Of a stretch of 64,000 bases of DNA, positions 45,101 through 56,856 are shown in pieces. Within the stretch, counting starts at the first letter, position 1. Each line of letters opens with the position of its first letter. A program made the position numbers and the translations under genes. The notes below the pieces were generated by a model. The model was given only the letters and a program-made list of their open reading frames with translations. It did not search any database and was not told the DNA's origin. Source of the stretch: Byssochlamys sp. IMV 00236 (taxonomy: Eukaryota > Ascomycota > Eurotiomycetes > Eurotiales > Thermoascaceae); the NCBI GenBank assembly GCA_001931875.2, contig MSJH02000650.1, positions 248,001 through 312,000 of the forward strand. Reading direction: 5' to 3'.

Positions 45101-45312
45101 CGAGATCTCTCCGTTCCATAGGGACTATTCGCTGTCTTTGCTTCGGGTCCATTAATGTTATGAATCTTGTCTGTCCTTGTGTGATCATTTTCCTGGGTTC
45201 TATTCTGGTCTGCTGTCCCCTTTGGGTTTGATTCTTGTGAGGATGAATGGAGAATAGAAGCAACAGCTTTCTTGAATGTTCCCGTCATATTATCGGTTGC
45301 ATTTCTTATCAT
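42121..45312 (-). CDS. Large disordered orphan protein (1,024 residues)
   Basis: Three exons, 45312-44875, 44819-44736 and 44673-42121, joined by two short GT-AG introns. Exon 2 has 28 codons (PRERVFRFREVSKGSHVYQS) and shows that the two longer frames belong to one gene. No domain recognised. The N-terminal part has a basic helix (KMWNTVFKRVVKFRD). The rest is Ser/Thr/Pro-rich with short ordered motifs such as SLPPDADPVEDIRAAIG, LSAYLRRASSSADYLRSQY, RLRLDLGPTMHISRSADKL and a basic C-terminus around RRFGVLRSVLGFLGKSKAK. A GIPIASGIPIATG direct repeat lies near the middle. Starts at 45393 or 45288 are also possible. Probably a lineage-specific scaffold or cell-wall/polarity protein, but that is a guess. 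Confidence 0.75.
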
Positions 45313-46891
45313 TATGGGTATCTGGACGAGAAGTACATGTGTGCATCTGTGTCTCTGGAAGGCTTGACAGTGCCAAAACAAAGGTGCTTTCAAAGCACGA
45401 ATGAATCGAAATTCCCTGAATGCTGAGTATCGGGTATCCTTATGGGTTGCTGAAAGATTCGAAAAGCTCGCTCGCCTTTTTCCAACAGCTTTATACTAAC
45501 CGTGGAAGCTTTTAGGAAAGGAAAAGACTGAGTCTTGAAGAAGGAAAAAGCACTGTGTCACTGCACGTCACAGTCTCAAGCAGCATATCAAAACAGAATC
45601 TAGATATGGACTGATCTCTGACGTTGTTATGGATGTTAACTGATGCCTGAATGTAACGAAGAACTGGAGAAGCAATCAAGAGGAGAGAGATGAAAGGTAA
45701 AAAGGCGTTTTTGAGCGTGAGTGAGGTGAGGTTTGTGTGTTTAGGTGAAGGGAGTCTGCTCATAAAGAGTAGTAGCTCCTTCACGTGCTCATCACTGACT
45801 TCCTATATAGGTAATATAAGCGTAATGCACGTGATGATATCTGCAATGGTAAAAGAGGGCATAACTCAACACGTGCCCCATTGCCCTATGTTAATCCTCT
45901 ATTCTCACATATTAGGGGATTGGGTTATCGGGTAATGATACTCGAGGCTTTAGCATGTTCCATGGCCTTTCGAATTGGCCGAGTATTGAGCATCCGGTCA
46001 ATCAGCAGATCTAGATATCACCAATATACTAAGATATCCGCTTTCTAACGTGGGAGGTGACCACTCCAGCGACGACTCCTCAAGCTACAGAGTCCGTGAA
46101 TAAGTATCCTCCGGATATAGTATGTACAAATTGAATATCTAATGGCTTCCAAGATTCTATACGGTACAATGGGAACCAACTATGTTCAACTTATCAGGTG
46201 AAGTATGCGAAATATATGGGATTCTGTTTCCCCTTTTTGCTGGCTTCGAGCCAGAATTGAAAGACGGGGCTTGATGGGTGTACCCAATCGTCCGGCGAGA
46301 CGATAACAGAAACTGCAGAAGACAATTACAAATGAAGAATCTACTGAGGTTGTCACGGTACCGGGTCTGAAATAAGCTACTAAGGCACTTGCAGAACCCG
46401 ACGAAGGCAGCTTGGGTATTGATGGCAGCATGCAATAGGATGGGATTGGTGCAGCTGCCAGCATCCTATCGATTCTATGAGAAGCGAAGTACTGGCAGTC
46501 TATGTCGACATAGAAGATCCGCAGTTACTTCAATGGCCTTCACGGACGCACTATCATCGCATGAGGGTGCAAGGACGCTGTTGGTTGATGCAGGGGAGCG
46601 TCAAAAGCGCGGGACCATGGTTCAGCACGACAACCTACTCGAATATAGAAATGGGTCTCTTTTCCTTTTTCCATTATAATACATCCGCTGAAATGCAGAA
46701 CGCGAGATCTGAACGGCATGAAACGATTAGCATCAGGCAGTTTTTAGTTGATTACAAATAGCTGCAGGAAACCCAATCTCCCGAACTTGAGAGTGCCTGC
46801 AGCAAATTTTGTTGTTAACCATAGATCAAAACACACAAGGTACGAAACAATGGCTTGTTAATAGGCCTTGTGTATCAGTCCGTGGAGATAC
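45313..46891. other. Gene-poor stretch, no gene seen
   Basis: About 1.6 kb with the promoter of the preceding minus gene at its left. Three CACGTG-type words (45784, 45828 as CACGTGATG, 45873) occur within 100 nt. Small frames overlap on both strands without features. Confidence 0.45.
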
Positions 46892-47751
46892 TTATAAGTC
46901 CGTCCGGAACTGAGATGAGCGACCTTCCCCTGTAGTTTGTTCAAGCTTCCTCTTTGCGATTACATTCCGAGTAGAAGAGTCAGTATTGATTTCCAGCTCC
47001 TCAGTAGGTCCCTCATCACGCCATTCCGTGATCTCCCATTCGATCGTGGTGGACTGGTCATCGCTCCTACCGACTCCTCGTCGACTCCTCATTAAGCGAC
47101 CTAGGCGGCTACCCTCGATCATTTCCTGAAACCACGGAATACCGCCTACGGTGCCCTGACTGTAGCTTCTCGAGAAGTCTGAAAGGTCGGCAGTGGATGA
47201 TACGGTGGGAGCAGACAATGGGGGGTTTCTCCTAGTTACGGCCGCCTGCGCATCCAGTGCCTCGTCATCCACATCCTCTGGAAGGAGCTTGAGATCCTCC
47301 AATAGCCTTTGGTCATCTCCACGTAGACTGCCAACGGATATAGACATAAAGTCCGCCTCCTCGGGTGGCAGTTCTGTCCAGTATGTCAAAGGAGTGCCGC
47401 AGAAACCGCAGAAGCTACGCTGGCTATGAGGAGCGTGTAGAGGAGTGAATGTACGGCGGATAGCGTTGTGAGATTCGTCTGGATAATAGGATCGTGTGTT
47501 TGATTGATACCACGCCAACGGAACTCGCAACCAGACTGAAAGTGGTGCGCCGATGGATCGACCTGAGAGATGAGACTACCAGTCAGTTTATCTATAAATG
47601 AAGGCAAACATGCTAGGCAAGGCAACTTACGGTGGTCTCTACCACTGTCAAAATAAACCTGGGCAGCTTCCTCTGTGACACCTTCAGGGACTATAATCAT
47701 GTATTGGTTTCGACCGCAAGCGCAGCCTCCTCGCAAGTGGCGGTGGCTCAT
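46892..47751 (-). CDS. GFA / CENP-V fold protein
   Basis: A zinc-binding protein of the glutathione-dependent formaldehyde-activating (DUF636) fold. Two exons, 47751-47631 and 47562-46892, with a 68-nt intron, give 263 residues. The first metal motif is GGCACG (CxC, residues 9-12) and the last is FCGFCGTPLTYW (CxxC). The central HCxxC motif of canonical family members is replaced here by RDHRRSIGAPLSVW, so one zinc site may be missing; I believe relatives of this subgroup in other fungi share this. The C-terminal 100 residues are polar, with an internal EWEITEW segment. Function unknown; catalytic formaldehyde adduct formation should not be assumed. Divergent from the bHLH gene. Confidence 0.82.
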
Positions 47752-48411
47752 GTTCAGATTGCTCCGGGAAGTATAGGTATGTACGATCCAGCAATTGTGA
47801 ACAACCGAACTGTGAAGCTTGCGAGTGCTGCTCTAGATAAACAGTATCAGTCGAGATCGACAGTGAGGAGACTGCTGATAGCAATAGAGAGAAATGGAAA
47901 ACGATCGTGCTCGCAGGAAATCAGCGGAAACCAGCGCTGGTCTTACAGAGGAGACGATGACGTGCATCGCTAAGTACTCTCTCCGGATCGATTCCAGCCC
48001 AATTGAAACAAACCACTAAGTTACTTAGGTTACCTAGCCCGGGCCAGAGCGGGACATCGCCCGACAACCTTAAAACTTGCCTAGGTTACTTATGTATCTT
48101 TAGACTAGACTACCTAAGACTACTCCGCACTTTTGGCAGCGTCCACCACAAGATCACCTTATCCGGCAGACAACAATGTTCCTGTCTCTGTCCCTGTGTC
48201 ACCGTCAACCTCATCCACGAGTGACCAGAACCAGAGAGGCGTCGACGCGCCTGGCTGGCTAGCATCCAGCGCCTCCCTAACGAACCCTCGTGTTCCCTTG
48301 ATGCATCTGGGAGCGATTATCGCGATCTTTGACCCCTAGACCCTGGTCCGCCCCATTTACGATCGGAGATCTTTGAACGCTCGAGACACGTGCAGACGTG
48401 CCATATCCACC
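47752..48411. promoter_or_regulatory. Divergent promoter GFA-like / bHLH
   Basis: No gene. Several TTACTTAGGTTACCTAG-like words at 48018-48115 form loose direct and inverted repeats. A CACGTG E-box lies at 48387-48392, 20 nt before the bHLH start. Confidence 0.4.
48387..48392. promoter_or_regulatory. CACGTG E-box just upstream of bHLH gene
   Basis: The preferred site of His-Glu-Arg-type bHLH proteins, in the presumed 5' UTR or core promoter of such a gene. Autoregulation is possible, but one such hexamer is common by chance. Confidence 0.3.
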
Positions 48412-48795
48412 ATGCCATCTGCACAACCACCTGCTTCCGTCTCTTCGATCTCGCCTGATCCGTCATCATCTCCAGCGCCAACCGGAAGGGCCAGTGGCGC
48501 AGACTCATCAAATCCAGCAGCAGCGTCCGCTGCCGACAAGGATAAGCCGCGGCTCACTGAACAAGAGAAGAAGAACAACCACATTGCTTCCGAACAGAAA
48601 CGCCGCGCCGCAATTCGGGAAGGGTTCGATCGATTGACTGAACTAGTGCCGGGTCTTGAAGGCCAAGGCCGCAGCGAGAGCATAGTCTTAAAGAAGACGG
48701 TCGAATTCATGCACTTGCAGCTGCAAGAGAGGAGGAATCTTATCGCAGAGATTGAGCGCAGAGGTGGCATTGTGGAAGACTCGTTCCGGCGATAA
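48412..48795 (+). CDS. Small bHLH transcription factor, INO4-like
   Basis: An intronless gene for a 127-residue nuclear protein. After a Ser/Pro/Ala-rich leader (1-45) comes the basic region NNHIASEQKRRAAIREGF with His57, Glu61 and Arg65, the three residues that read the CACGTG E-box. Helix 1 is FDRLTELVP, the loop is GLEGQGRSES, and helix 2 is IVLKKTVEFMHLQLQERR running into a short zipper. The size and the near absence of other domains resemble yeast Ino4 and related small fungal factors that act as obligate dimer partners, for example in phospholipid gene control. Which pathway it controls here is not shown. Confidence 0.85.
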   Translation: MPSAQPPASVSSISPDPSSSPAPTGRASGADSSNPAAASAADKDKPRLTEQEKKNNHIASEQKRRAAIREGFDRLTELVPGLEGQGRSESIVLKKTVEFMHLQLQERRNLIAEIERRGGIVEDSFRR

Positions 48796-51471
48796 TGGCT
48801 TGAGAGTGCTCGATATTTCTTGGATAACAGGGTGGACTCAAGGTCCTCAGTTGTAACAAGCAGCTGCATGCTGTATGCTTTTGCCATACCAGCAATCAGG
48901 AAATGACTATGATCGCTTGCTGCAGGCCTGGTGCGAGCCTTGCCAGGTACTCTGTCGTTTTCTACCAGCCAGGCACAACTTCACGGCGGAAATGGTCTGG
49001 TTTACGGGCGTTTATGGTGTAACAGCTCCATTTGAATACATCAGACTATGTTCTGTGATACTTCACTGTGGGTCCTGGGCTACATATTGCACGGGACAGA
49101 GGACGATGATAGATTTGTTCTTGCTTCGACGATGATAGTCACATTGCTTGCATGAGACTACTCCGCTAATTGAGTCCGGACCGAAGCACCACCAGGTCGG
49201 TAAACGCCATCCGGTGGTGACTACGTCAAATGGGATAGCTACTTTCTTTGTTAATCTGTAGGCATGCGTAAGATTAAACGCGGGCCTCTCATAAATCACA
49301 TGGTACTTGGTATTCAGATAAGAGAATATGCGAGCAGCTGTCGGATGACTGGTTACCTCTCATTAGCTGTGCACTTATCCACCCAAGCTCTACGGAGGAG
49401 CCTGATAAATGATGAAGGATGAAAAGCCCAGGTCTTCATGGCGGCTAGAGAAATGAAAGCGAAACAGAAAAAGCAGACTAAGAAGGTCGTGTTGCATCGA
49501 GATAGGGCGGCATTGGGCCACAGGCACTCTCATGGACTATATCCTTTTACGGAGGCAAGCTAGTTGCATTATTGCAGGCACTAATCTCGATCACTGGGTC
49601 GCAAGGTGCATTAACTTGCTTGTTTGTTCGTGCGGAACGCTCTGTTCGCGCCAGACAAAATTTCAGGATATCTCGTGAGACAATATGTGATCTGTGCGGG
49701 TGGGGTTCCTTCCTCCTCAGCTCAAGAAACGAGGGAGACCACGGTTCCTGTTGATGTGATGGTAGGGATGCTCAGGACTGGCGCCTTATACTTGCCGTCT
49801 GAGTCGAGTGTGTGGACATGCGTGTTCCGTGGCAGAGTTCCAAGTCAGGGGAATGGATGGAGGTAGACACCAATACAACTCTCTAAAAGATAGCATACAC
49901 AGAGAATATCAACATGAGAACTGTGTATACCACTCCAGAAAGAGACTAAGCTACTATGTGTGGCTTACAGAGACTTTTGCATTTTTTGAGAGAGCATATG
50001 CACAAAAGCCACCAATATATCACTGTGCTCGATATGAGACCCAGTATGCAACACCTATCGAGCCAATCGGTGACCAGAGAAGCTGTGACCCCATGTGCTA
50101 GATCTATTCACAATGGAGACAAGACGCGGAGACGAACGAAGGCGCCCCGGTTCTATTTTTGACATCAGCGCTAACAACTAGATCAGCCTGCTTCAGGTCC
50201 AGTAGAGCTTCATACATCGATTGGATATCCCATCCCCGTATGTCCGTGGCGCAAAAGATCCGGTGTAAGCCACCGAGAAAAAGCTGCATTGATATCCAGA
50301 TCTGAGAGCGGGCTTATTTGACCTTGTTCTGATCGGGACTACTGTCTCTCGATCGCTGTTCGCCAGTCGGTAACCGCCAGCCGGATCTACAGGTTAATCG
50401 TTGTACCAGAGCAGATCAAGCAGCAAAGTGCTGCCCTTGGTCCATGCTGTATTATCAGGTGTAACTCCGCTATCTTCTCTGTGATCACTCACTCGGTCAT
50501 AATTGCAGAACTACATTACGTATATCACGTATACCTGGATTAGGTATCTACATAAGATAGGCTGGGTATGGTCGTTAGGCGGGTATTGTTAAGACATATT
50601 CTACACGGTCAGCTCCTTGCACTTATCAAGGCGTCCGCAATCTAGTCTAATCAAATTGTCCATGCATACGCTACCTTGATGAACAACAGAGTCTTTTCTC
50701 GCGGTCGGGGTCAGACAGGGGCAGGCAAAATCACTAGAAACGTACTAATTCCATTATGGGAAGAGGATGCTTAGGTTTCGTAGCAGATAGCGCCTGGTTT
50801 TTCAGTGACCTGATTCCTGCTAGCATGCTCCAAATTAGGAACTACCGATTATAGGACTTCTCGTAGTTCGAACCAAGATGGCCTCCAGATGTTGGAATCG
50901 GGGTGTTGGCCAGTAAACAAGCGATGGCCAGCGAGCAACATGCCCCGCCCTCTTAGTGCATGTTACCGCAAGCCGGGCGTCAACTCTCTACCAACCACCT
51001 CAGGTCGGCGCGTAGGGGTGCCAATGAAAAGATCACGATCTCGATGTACTGTTGGCGCCAGGACCCTCCATTATGACTGTTAATAGAATACGCTGTTTGG
51101 GTTTAATTAGTCGTTTCTATTCTTGCTATGTGCAGAGAGGCTCTAGTAGAGTTCATCGTCTTGGGGATCATACATATACAGGTTCAACGACTGCACCTTC
51201 CATCATGATTTCCTTGGATCAAGTTCCTATTTTGTATTTCCTTACTCCTTTACAGTATTTCTTTGAGTCAGTCACGATTTACCTTAGATTTTTCTTGTTA
51301 TCCTTTCCTTGCGCATATGAGCAGCACATCTATCTGCGAAATATCGTTTGTTCAAACCCTTGCTATTTCGTATTGAACTACTACAACTTGTCTTGCTCTT
51401 GAATTTCCTTTGCTGCTTTCAACAACTCATATTTTCCAACGTCAAAAACATTTACAAGGCCATTGTTAGCG
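48796..51471. other. Gene-poor stretch, nothing identified
   Basis: 2.7 kb with only short frames; none has domains or clear splice partners. Right end is the promoter and leader of the DUF3455-like gene, T-rich from about 51230. Confidence 0.5.
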
Positions 51472-52338
51472 ATGCGGTACTTGCCTGTCCTTGTTGCGTC
51501 CCTGGTGGCGAGCGTTGCTGCAGCCCCGTCTAACATTGTCCGGAACAATGTCTATGGGTATTCTGCCGAGCTAGCAGAATTCTACTCAAGAGTCAGTCAC
51601 TACATTGGCGAGATACGACAAGCATCCACTGCATCTCCAACGTGCGATACATCGAAGATCGCATTGCCCGCCCAGGCAAGTGGGCTACCTGCTCCACCAG
51701 CGGGGCAGAAAGTGTTACATGTTGCAGTTGGTCGAGGGACACAGGTATGTATTTCTCTATTGCTCGCTCGCGATATACAGCCATGGTATCACTACTGTAA
51801 ATAGTCCGTCAGGCTAACAACTACATGTGTATAGAACTATACCTGCGCCGACTCAACAGCCAATACTAAGCCTGTGGCTATCGGTGCTCTTGCCAGTCTC
51901 TACAACGCCACCTGCGTTGCTGCAAACTACCCAGATCTAATGTCAATGGCACCGAATGTCGTGATTAATATCGCCCTACCTACCAAGTCCTCCTCCACAC
52001 TTCCACCTGCCAACCTCGAGCTGCTCGGTCATCACTTCTTCAGAGACACCACTACGCCGGTATTCAACCTGGACACCACGCCCGAGCGGCAGTATGGCAT
52101 CGCAATCAGCAAAAAGAATGCATCTATGAGCGCCCCCACTGATGCCGTGAAGGGTCAACATAATACCGGGAATGGCGCAGTGGCCTGGCTCTACTTGGAT
52201 ACCATTAATGGTACTGTCGGCGACTACAAGTCTGTCTACCGCGTAAACACGGCAGGCGGCAATCCTCCAGCAACGTGTGAGGGTATGGGTAAGACCTTTA
52301 CTGTCCAATATTCGGCAGATTATTACTTCTATGGCTAG
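51472..52338 (+). CDS. Secreted DUF3455-like protein
   Basis: Two exons (51472-51744 and 51835-52338; 90-nt intron) give 258 residues. A clear signal peptide (MRYLPVLVASLVASVAAAPS) is followed by AGLPAPPAGQKVLHVAVGRG-type sequence, the start of the DUF3455 domain, then CADSTANTKPVAIGALASLY, GHHFF, the NTGNGAVAWLYLD segment and a C-terminal VNTAGGNPPATCEG, TVQYSADYYF. Four Cys could pair. Fungal relatives are often listed as 'malate dehydrogenase' by old naming, without evidence. Role unknown; likely in the cell wall or medium. An upstream TTG at 51463 is not needed. Confidence 0.85.
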
Positions 52339-53150
52339 TTCACTTGTTTCGTGATCGGTTATTGCCTAGCAGCTATCTGAGCGTTCTGGATTTGGCATTG
52401 TCTGCAGCAGAGCTGGTGACCTGTATTCTTCTACCTTTTTGTGGAATGATCATTCCCCTTTTCTCTTGGTTTTGTTCACATACCTTCTTCCAATGAGCCG
52501 TCCATCGGTCATCAAATAATAGCACGCTTTTATCTTCATTCTTGTGCAGATCATAAGTAAGGTGCCGATTCAATCTCGGGTTTTCTTATTTCAGAATACA
52601 TATTTGAGTCAGGGATAAGATAGCGCGAATCAGAGTACGTAGTAGTAGACTCTCTCAAAGCGACAACAGTGACTTTGGATACAACTTGGAACAACTCCAC
52701 GCACTCGACTGGCGGCGACCGCTGATAGGGTTAACGGTTATCCCGTGACCTCGCTATCGGCAGAGGTTTTCAATCTCACGTGATGATAGTTGCTTTCCCA
52801 CACAGGCCAGAAGCGGTGCCGGGCAGCGGTACGCTAGCCCAAAGGAGGTTTAGCGTATTTGATTTTCGAGAAACCGAAAAGCTCAAAAGTCTGAAAATCT
52901 CGAGCGCGGCAACGACGAGCACCTGCGACGGCTTCGATAGAAACCTGATACCATTTTCACCTGTGACATTTGAAGCAGGTCAGGTTCTCGATTTCTGAGC
53001 CACTTGCGATCCAGTGTCTTCCTCGTCTCAACCGGAATCAGCAAATTTTCTCCCCCCCGGGACCTACTTTTATCGACGACGGTCCCTCTACGGCACGAAC
53101 GTCTTTCATCAGTTCGAACGTTGTAACGGTCAACTTTACATACAGACATA
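52339..53150. other. Intergenic with fibrillarin promoter
   Basis: No gene. The palindrome TCACGTGA lies at 52776-52783, about 370 nt before the fibrillarin start; C/T-rich sequence follows at 53030-53110. Confidence 0.45.
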
Positions 53151-54373
53151 ATGGCATTTGGAGCTCCTAGAGGACGCGGTGGACCGGCTCGTGGTGGTCG
53201 TGGTGCCCCTCGAGGTGGTGGTGGCTTTGGTGGTCGCGGTGGCAGAGGTTTGTTATATCCATTTCCTGCAAAGCTGAAGGACTGTCCATTGGTACTCGAT
53301 GCTATGGGATTATCTTCCTCCTTAAGGAGAAGTGACCTTGAGATCACGTACCTCTAGTTGTCCTAGTCTGTGACCACGAGGCTAATCTGCTCGTTCTGTT
53401 TCACAGGTGGTGGTGCCCCCCGTGGCCGTGGAGGACCCCGTGGAGGCGGCCGTGGTGGTCGCGGTGCTCCCAGAGGTGGTCGTGGTGGTGGTCGCGGCGG
53501 CAAGCCCGGTGTCAAGGGTGGTGCCAAGGTCATCATTGTAAGTTCAATCACACAACTCCTATGCGAATTTTCTGGCAGTTGACTTACACCGTCATTTCTA
53601 GGAGCCTCACCGTCATGCCGGTGTCTTCGTTGCCCGCGGCGGTAAGGAAGACCTGCTGGTCACCAGGAACCTGACCCCCGGAGAGGCTGTTTACGGCGAG
53701 AAGCGTATCTCGGTTGAGGCCCCGTCTACTGGGGAAGATGGCGCTACTACCAAGGTCGAATACCGTGTCTGGAACCCTTTCCGTTCCAAGCTGGCTGCCG
53801 GTATTCTGGGTGGTATGGATGACATCTACATGCGCCCCGGCTCCAAGGTTCTGTACCTGGGTGCTGCCAGCGGTACTTCCGTCAGTCACGTTGCTGATAT
53901 TGTCGGACCTACTGGAACTGTGTACGCTGTCGAGTTCTCTCACCGTTCCGGCCGTGACCTGATTGGCATGGCTACCCACCGTACCAACGTCATCCCCATT
54001 GTTGAGGATGCCAGACACCCTCTCCGCTACCGGATGCTCGTCAGCATGGTCGATGTCATCTTCGCAGACGTTGCTCAGCCCGACCAGGCCCGTATCGTGG
54101 GTCTCAATGCCCACCAGTTCCTGAAGGAAGGCGGTGGTGTCATCATCTCCATCAAGGCCAGCTGTATCGACAGTACCGCCAAGCCTGAGGTTGTGTTCGC
54201 CAGAGAGGTCCAGAAGATGAGAGAGGAGCGGATAAAGCCCAAGGAACAGCTGACGCTGGGTAAGTACCATGCATGCCGTTACCGTGAGAGAAAACTTATT
54301 GCTGACACTTGTGATAGAACCCTTCGAGCGTGACCACTGTATCGTGGCTGGTATCTACAAGCGCTCCGCATAG
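53151..54373 (+). CDS. nop1: Fibrillarin (box C/D snoRNP 2'-O-methyltransferase)
   Basis: A nucleolar RNA 2'-O-methyltransferase guided by box C/D snoRNAs, also methylating histone H2A glutamine in yeast. Four exons (53151-53247, 53407-53537, 53602-54259, 54318-54373) give 313 residues. Residues 1-75 form the glycine/arginine-rich region ([17 protein letters not shown]) whose arginines are methylated in relatives. The catalytic domain starts at [19 protein letters not shown] and contains [10 protein letters not shown], the SAM-binding [42 protein letters not shown] and IISIKASC. Intron 1 (159 nt) interrupts the Gly/Arg region. Length and order match other fungal Nop1 proteins. Confidence 0.97.
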
Positions 54374-55884
54374 ATAGTTTTGTATCTTGCTCTTTCATGT
54401 CTGGTGATATATGTCTCTTCTGGCGTCTAGTGATGTGTGTGCTGTATTTTTGAAATCTTCTTGTTCACTATCTTCCAAGGTTGCACGTGTATTTTCTTCG
54501 TTTTAAGTCACAGGAAGCTTCAGGTGTCTGGTCTCGCTCGGATCCAAGCGATTCTCCTGCTTTGAAAACAAAAGTGCGGCAGTCTTGCAACAATTACGTT
54601 AATGCTCTCCTCCGGGAAAAGAAAAAGCTATCCACCGTTATATTGATCTTCGATATGGTAAACGGGAACTTCTAACGTGAGCACATGCTGCCGCTTGGTT
54701 CAGCACATTAGAACTGTTTGAATGGCCGACTACCTCTGCCATATTCTCAAGGGTCATGGGCACCGCCTGGGTATGCATTGTGTAGTTCGTAAGACATGGC
54801 TGTTCTCGTGAAGCATGTGATTAAAAAAGGAATTGGCCATGTTGGGTTTCTTTTATTCTAGACGTACTTCCCAATATCAGGTTACTAACCACCGGTTTGC
54901 AACGTCTAATAATGGCTTCGTATCCTCGCTGTTAGGACCTAACTACTTCAAGGATGTGCTCGTTAGTAGCTTTTTCCTATCCTACATGTTGCAGCCATGA
55001 TTTAGCAGATTCGACGGAAGATGATCCTTGAAGATCTGCTGCCAACGGCTATCTCTCGGAGAATATGTGGAACATCTTCTTTACAGCCACGGGAGAAACC
55101 AGCCAGACTGGGATGGACGATCGCCTTCTGGTCGTCAGGCGTCGTACAAGTAAATGTTGAAAGCTTTAACGTGGTTAGCTGCCAAGATCGTCCCCCTCTA
55201 CGATCATATGTCTCCAACAACAACCTTATGAGCTTTCCTCTCCCGCTAACTATCGCTGGTCCTACGGATTAATCACGGCGAACGGAGATCCTACAGCCGA
55301 GTTCTGCCCGTCGAACACTACCATACCATAGGAAGAGGCAACAAGGATGAGATGGCATTCTTTCCAGCACGCCTGACGGTAGTTATCCCTTTGGTGGCGA
55401 GCGCGACTGACAGACACGCCCTCCCCAAGCACACCCAACTAAGTATATACCGTGGTCTAGAGTCTTCCTACACAGCGCACATCCAGGTCTGATTAACTAA
55501 CTAGCGCTTGTGCCTGTTGCTGACCGGGCTCGGATTTCGCGGCGACCGAATGCGCCGCGAAGGGGCCCTAGCCCTGGAGTTTTCTCGGGTCTATTAATAT
55601 TGTCAATCATGCTGACTTCCTGTTCGTCCTCCCCGCGACCCACTGAAGAGAGCAAGACGCCGGCACGGAGATGCTCCTATCCTCTTCCACGGCTGTTGTT
55701 AAACTCTCCGCCCTAACCCCGCAATTGCTTGCGCTATTTGAACTGGCCAGCTCTGTTGGTTGGGACCAGACGAGAACAGAGAAAAATGGCAGACAGGAAC
55801 AGAGAGAGTGAAGGCTTTCCCTTCTTTCCATACTCGTTTGGACCTTCGAGAAGCGCTCCGTCCTAGCAGGCGTCCAGTGAAGCC
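54374..55884. other. Intergenic; a protein-like relic possible near 55000-55270
   Basis: Mostly featureless. The plus-strand frame at 55021-55272 has protein-like composition (RLGWTIAFWSSGVVQVNVES) but no start context, domain or partner exons, so it may be a relic. Confidence 0.35.
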
Positions 55885-56856
55885 ATGTCTATCCTCATCA
55901 CCGGTGCGAATGGTTACGTCGGGCAGGAATTGACCTCTGCTCTCCTCCACGCTACCCCTCCAGAGACTATCATCACAATTACTGATGTCGTTGCGCCTCA
56001 GATACCTGCGTCGGCGGCCCAGCATGCCTACCGCTTGAGGAGCGTCCAAGCGGACCTTACATCGACGCAGGTCGTCGATACGATCATCAAGGATTCCAAC
56101 CCGTATAGTACGGTTTACCTGCTTCATGGGATCATGTCCAGCGGCGCGGAGGCCAACTTCGAGTTGGGACTGCATGTGAATCTGGATGCGACACGATATA
56201 TGCTGGATCGTCTGCGTGCCACCATGCCCGGTGTCAAGGTCATATTTACCTCATCCCTAGCCGTCTACGGTCCGACCCCGAAAGGATACGTGATCGACGA
56301 GACCAACCTTCCACCGATGCCCTCCTCTTCCTACGGTTCACAGAAACTTATCGTCGAAATCCTCCTCAACGACTACTCCAGGAAGGGATACCTGGATGGA
56401 CGCGCTGTGAGACTGCCCACAGTCACTGTCCGAGCAGGACGGCCGACACAGGCCGCGAGTAGCTTCGCGAGCGACATCATTCGAGAGCCATTCAACGGAC
56501 AGAAAGCCATACTTCCCGTCAGCAAGGAGACCGAGCTGTGGATTTGCTCGCCATACACGGTGGTCAGGAATCTTGTGCACGCCAAGGACATACCCAAGGA
56601 GGCATTTGGAGAGTCTCGATCAGTGAATCTGCCTGGACTGAAAGTGACTGTCCAAGAAATGCTGGACGCCTTGGAAGAAATTGGTGGTAAGGAGAGACGT
56701 GCCCTGGTGGAAGAGAGGTACGACGCCGACATCGACAAGATCGTGCAGTCATGGTCTCCAAATTTCAACACCACTCGCGCAAAGCAGCTGGGATTCGTCG
56801 ACGATGTTCCGTTCAGGGAGAACCTCAGGCAGTATGTTAGTCGATTTGTGCAATAA
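55885..56856 (+). CDS. NAD-dependent epimerase/dehydratase, D-erythronate dehydrogenase-like
   Basis: An intronless extended short-chain dehydrogenase of 323 residues. It begins with the Rossmann motif ITGANGYVGQEL (GxxGxxG), has the catalytic triad parts TSSLAVYG (Ser) and YGSQK (YxxxK), and the substrate-side RLPTVTVRAGRP segment typical of the DenD group. DenD enzymes oxidise D-erythronate and related four-carbon acid sugars in bacteria; fungal homologues are widespread and mostly untested. Cytosolic, without a targeting signal. It lies alone between fibrillarin and the mitochondrial peptidase. Confidence 0.88.
   Translation: MSILITGANGYVGQELTSALLHATPPETIITITDVVAPQIPASAAQHAYRLRSVQADLTSTQVVDTIIKDSNPYSTVYLLHGIMSSGAEANFELGLHVNLDATRYMLDRLRATMPGVKVIFTSSLAVYGPTPKGYVIDETNLPPMPSSSYGSQKLIVEILLNDYSRKGYLDGRAVRLPTVTVRAGRPTQAASSFASDIIREPFNGQKAILPVSKETELWICSPYTVVRNLVHAKDIPKEAFGESRSVNLPGLKVTVQEMLDALEEIGGKERRALVEERYDADIDKIVQSWSPNFNTTRAKQLGFVDDVPFRENLRQYVSRFVQ

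Noticed and set aside
45780..45880. Three CACGTG words as a bHLH target cluster
   Set aside because: The nearest gene start is ~470 nt away and the expected number of such hexamers in the window is about 16, so the cluster is suggestive only.
53248..53406. Intronic snoRNA in fibrillarin intron 1
   Set aside because: The intron is long (159 nt), but no convincing C and D box pair with a terminal stem was found.
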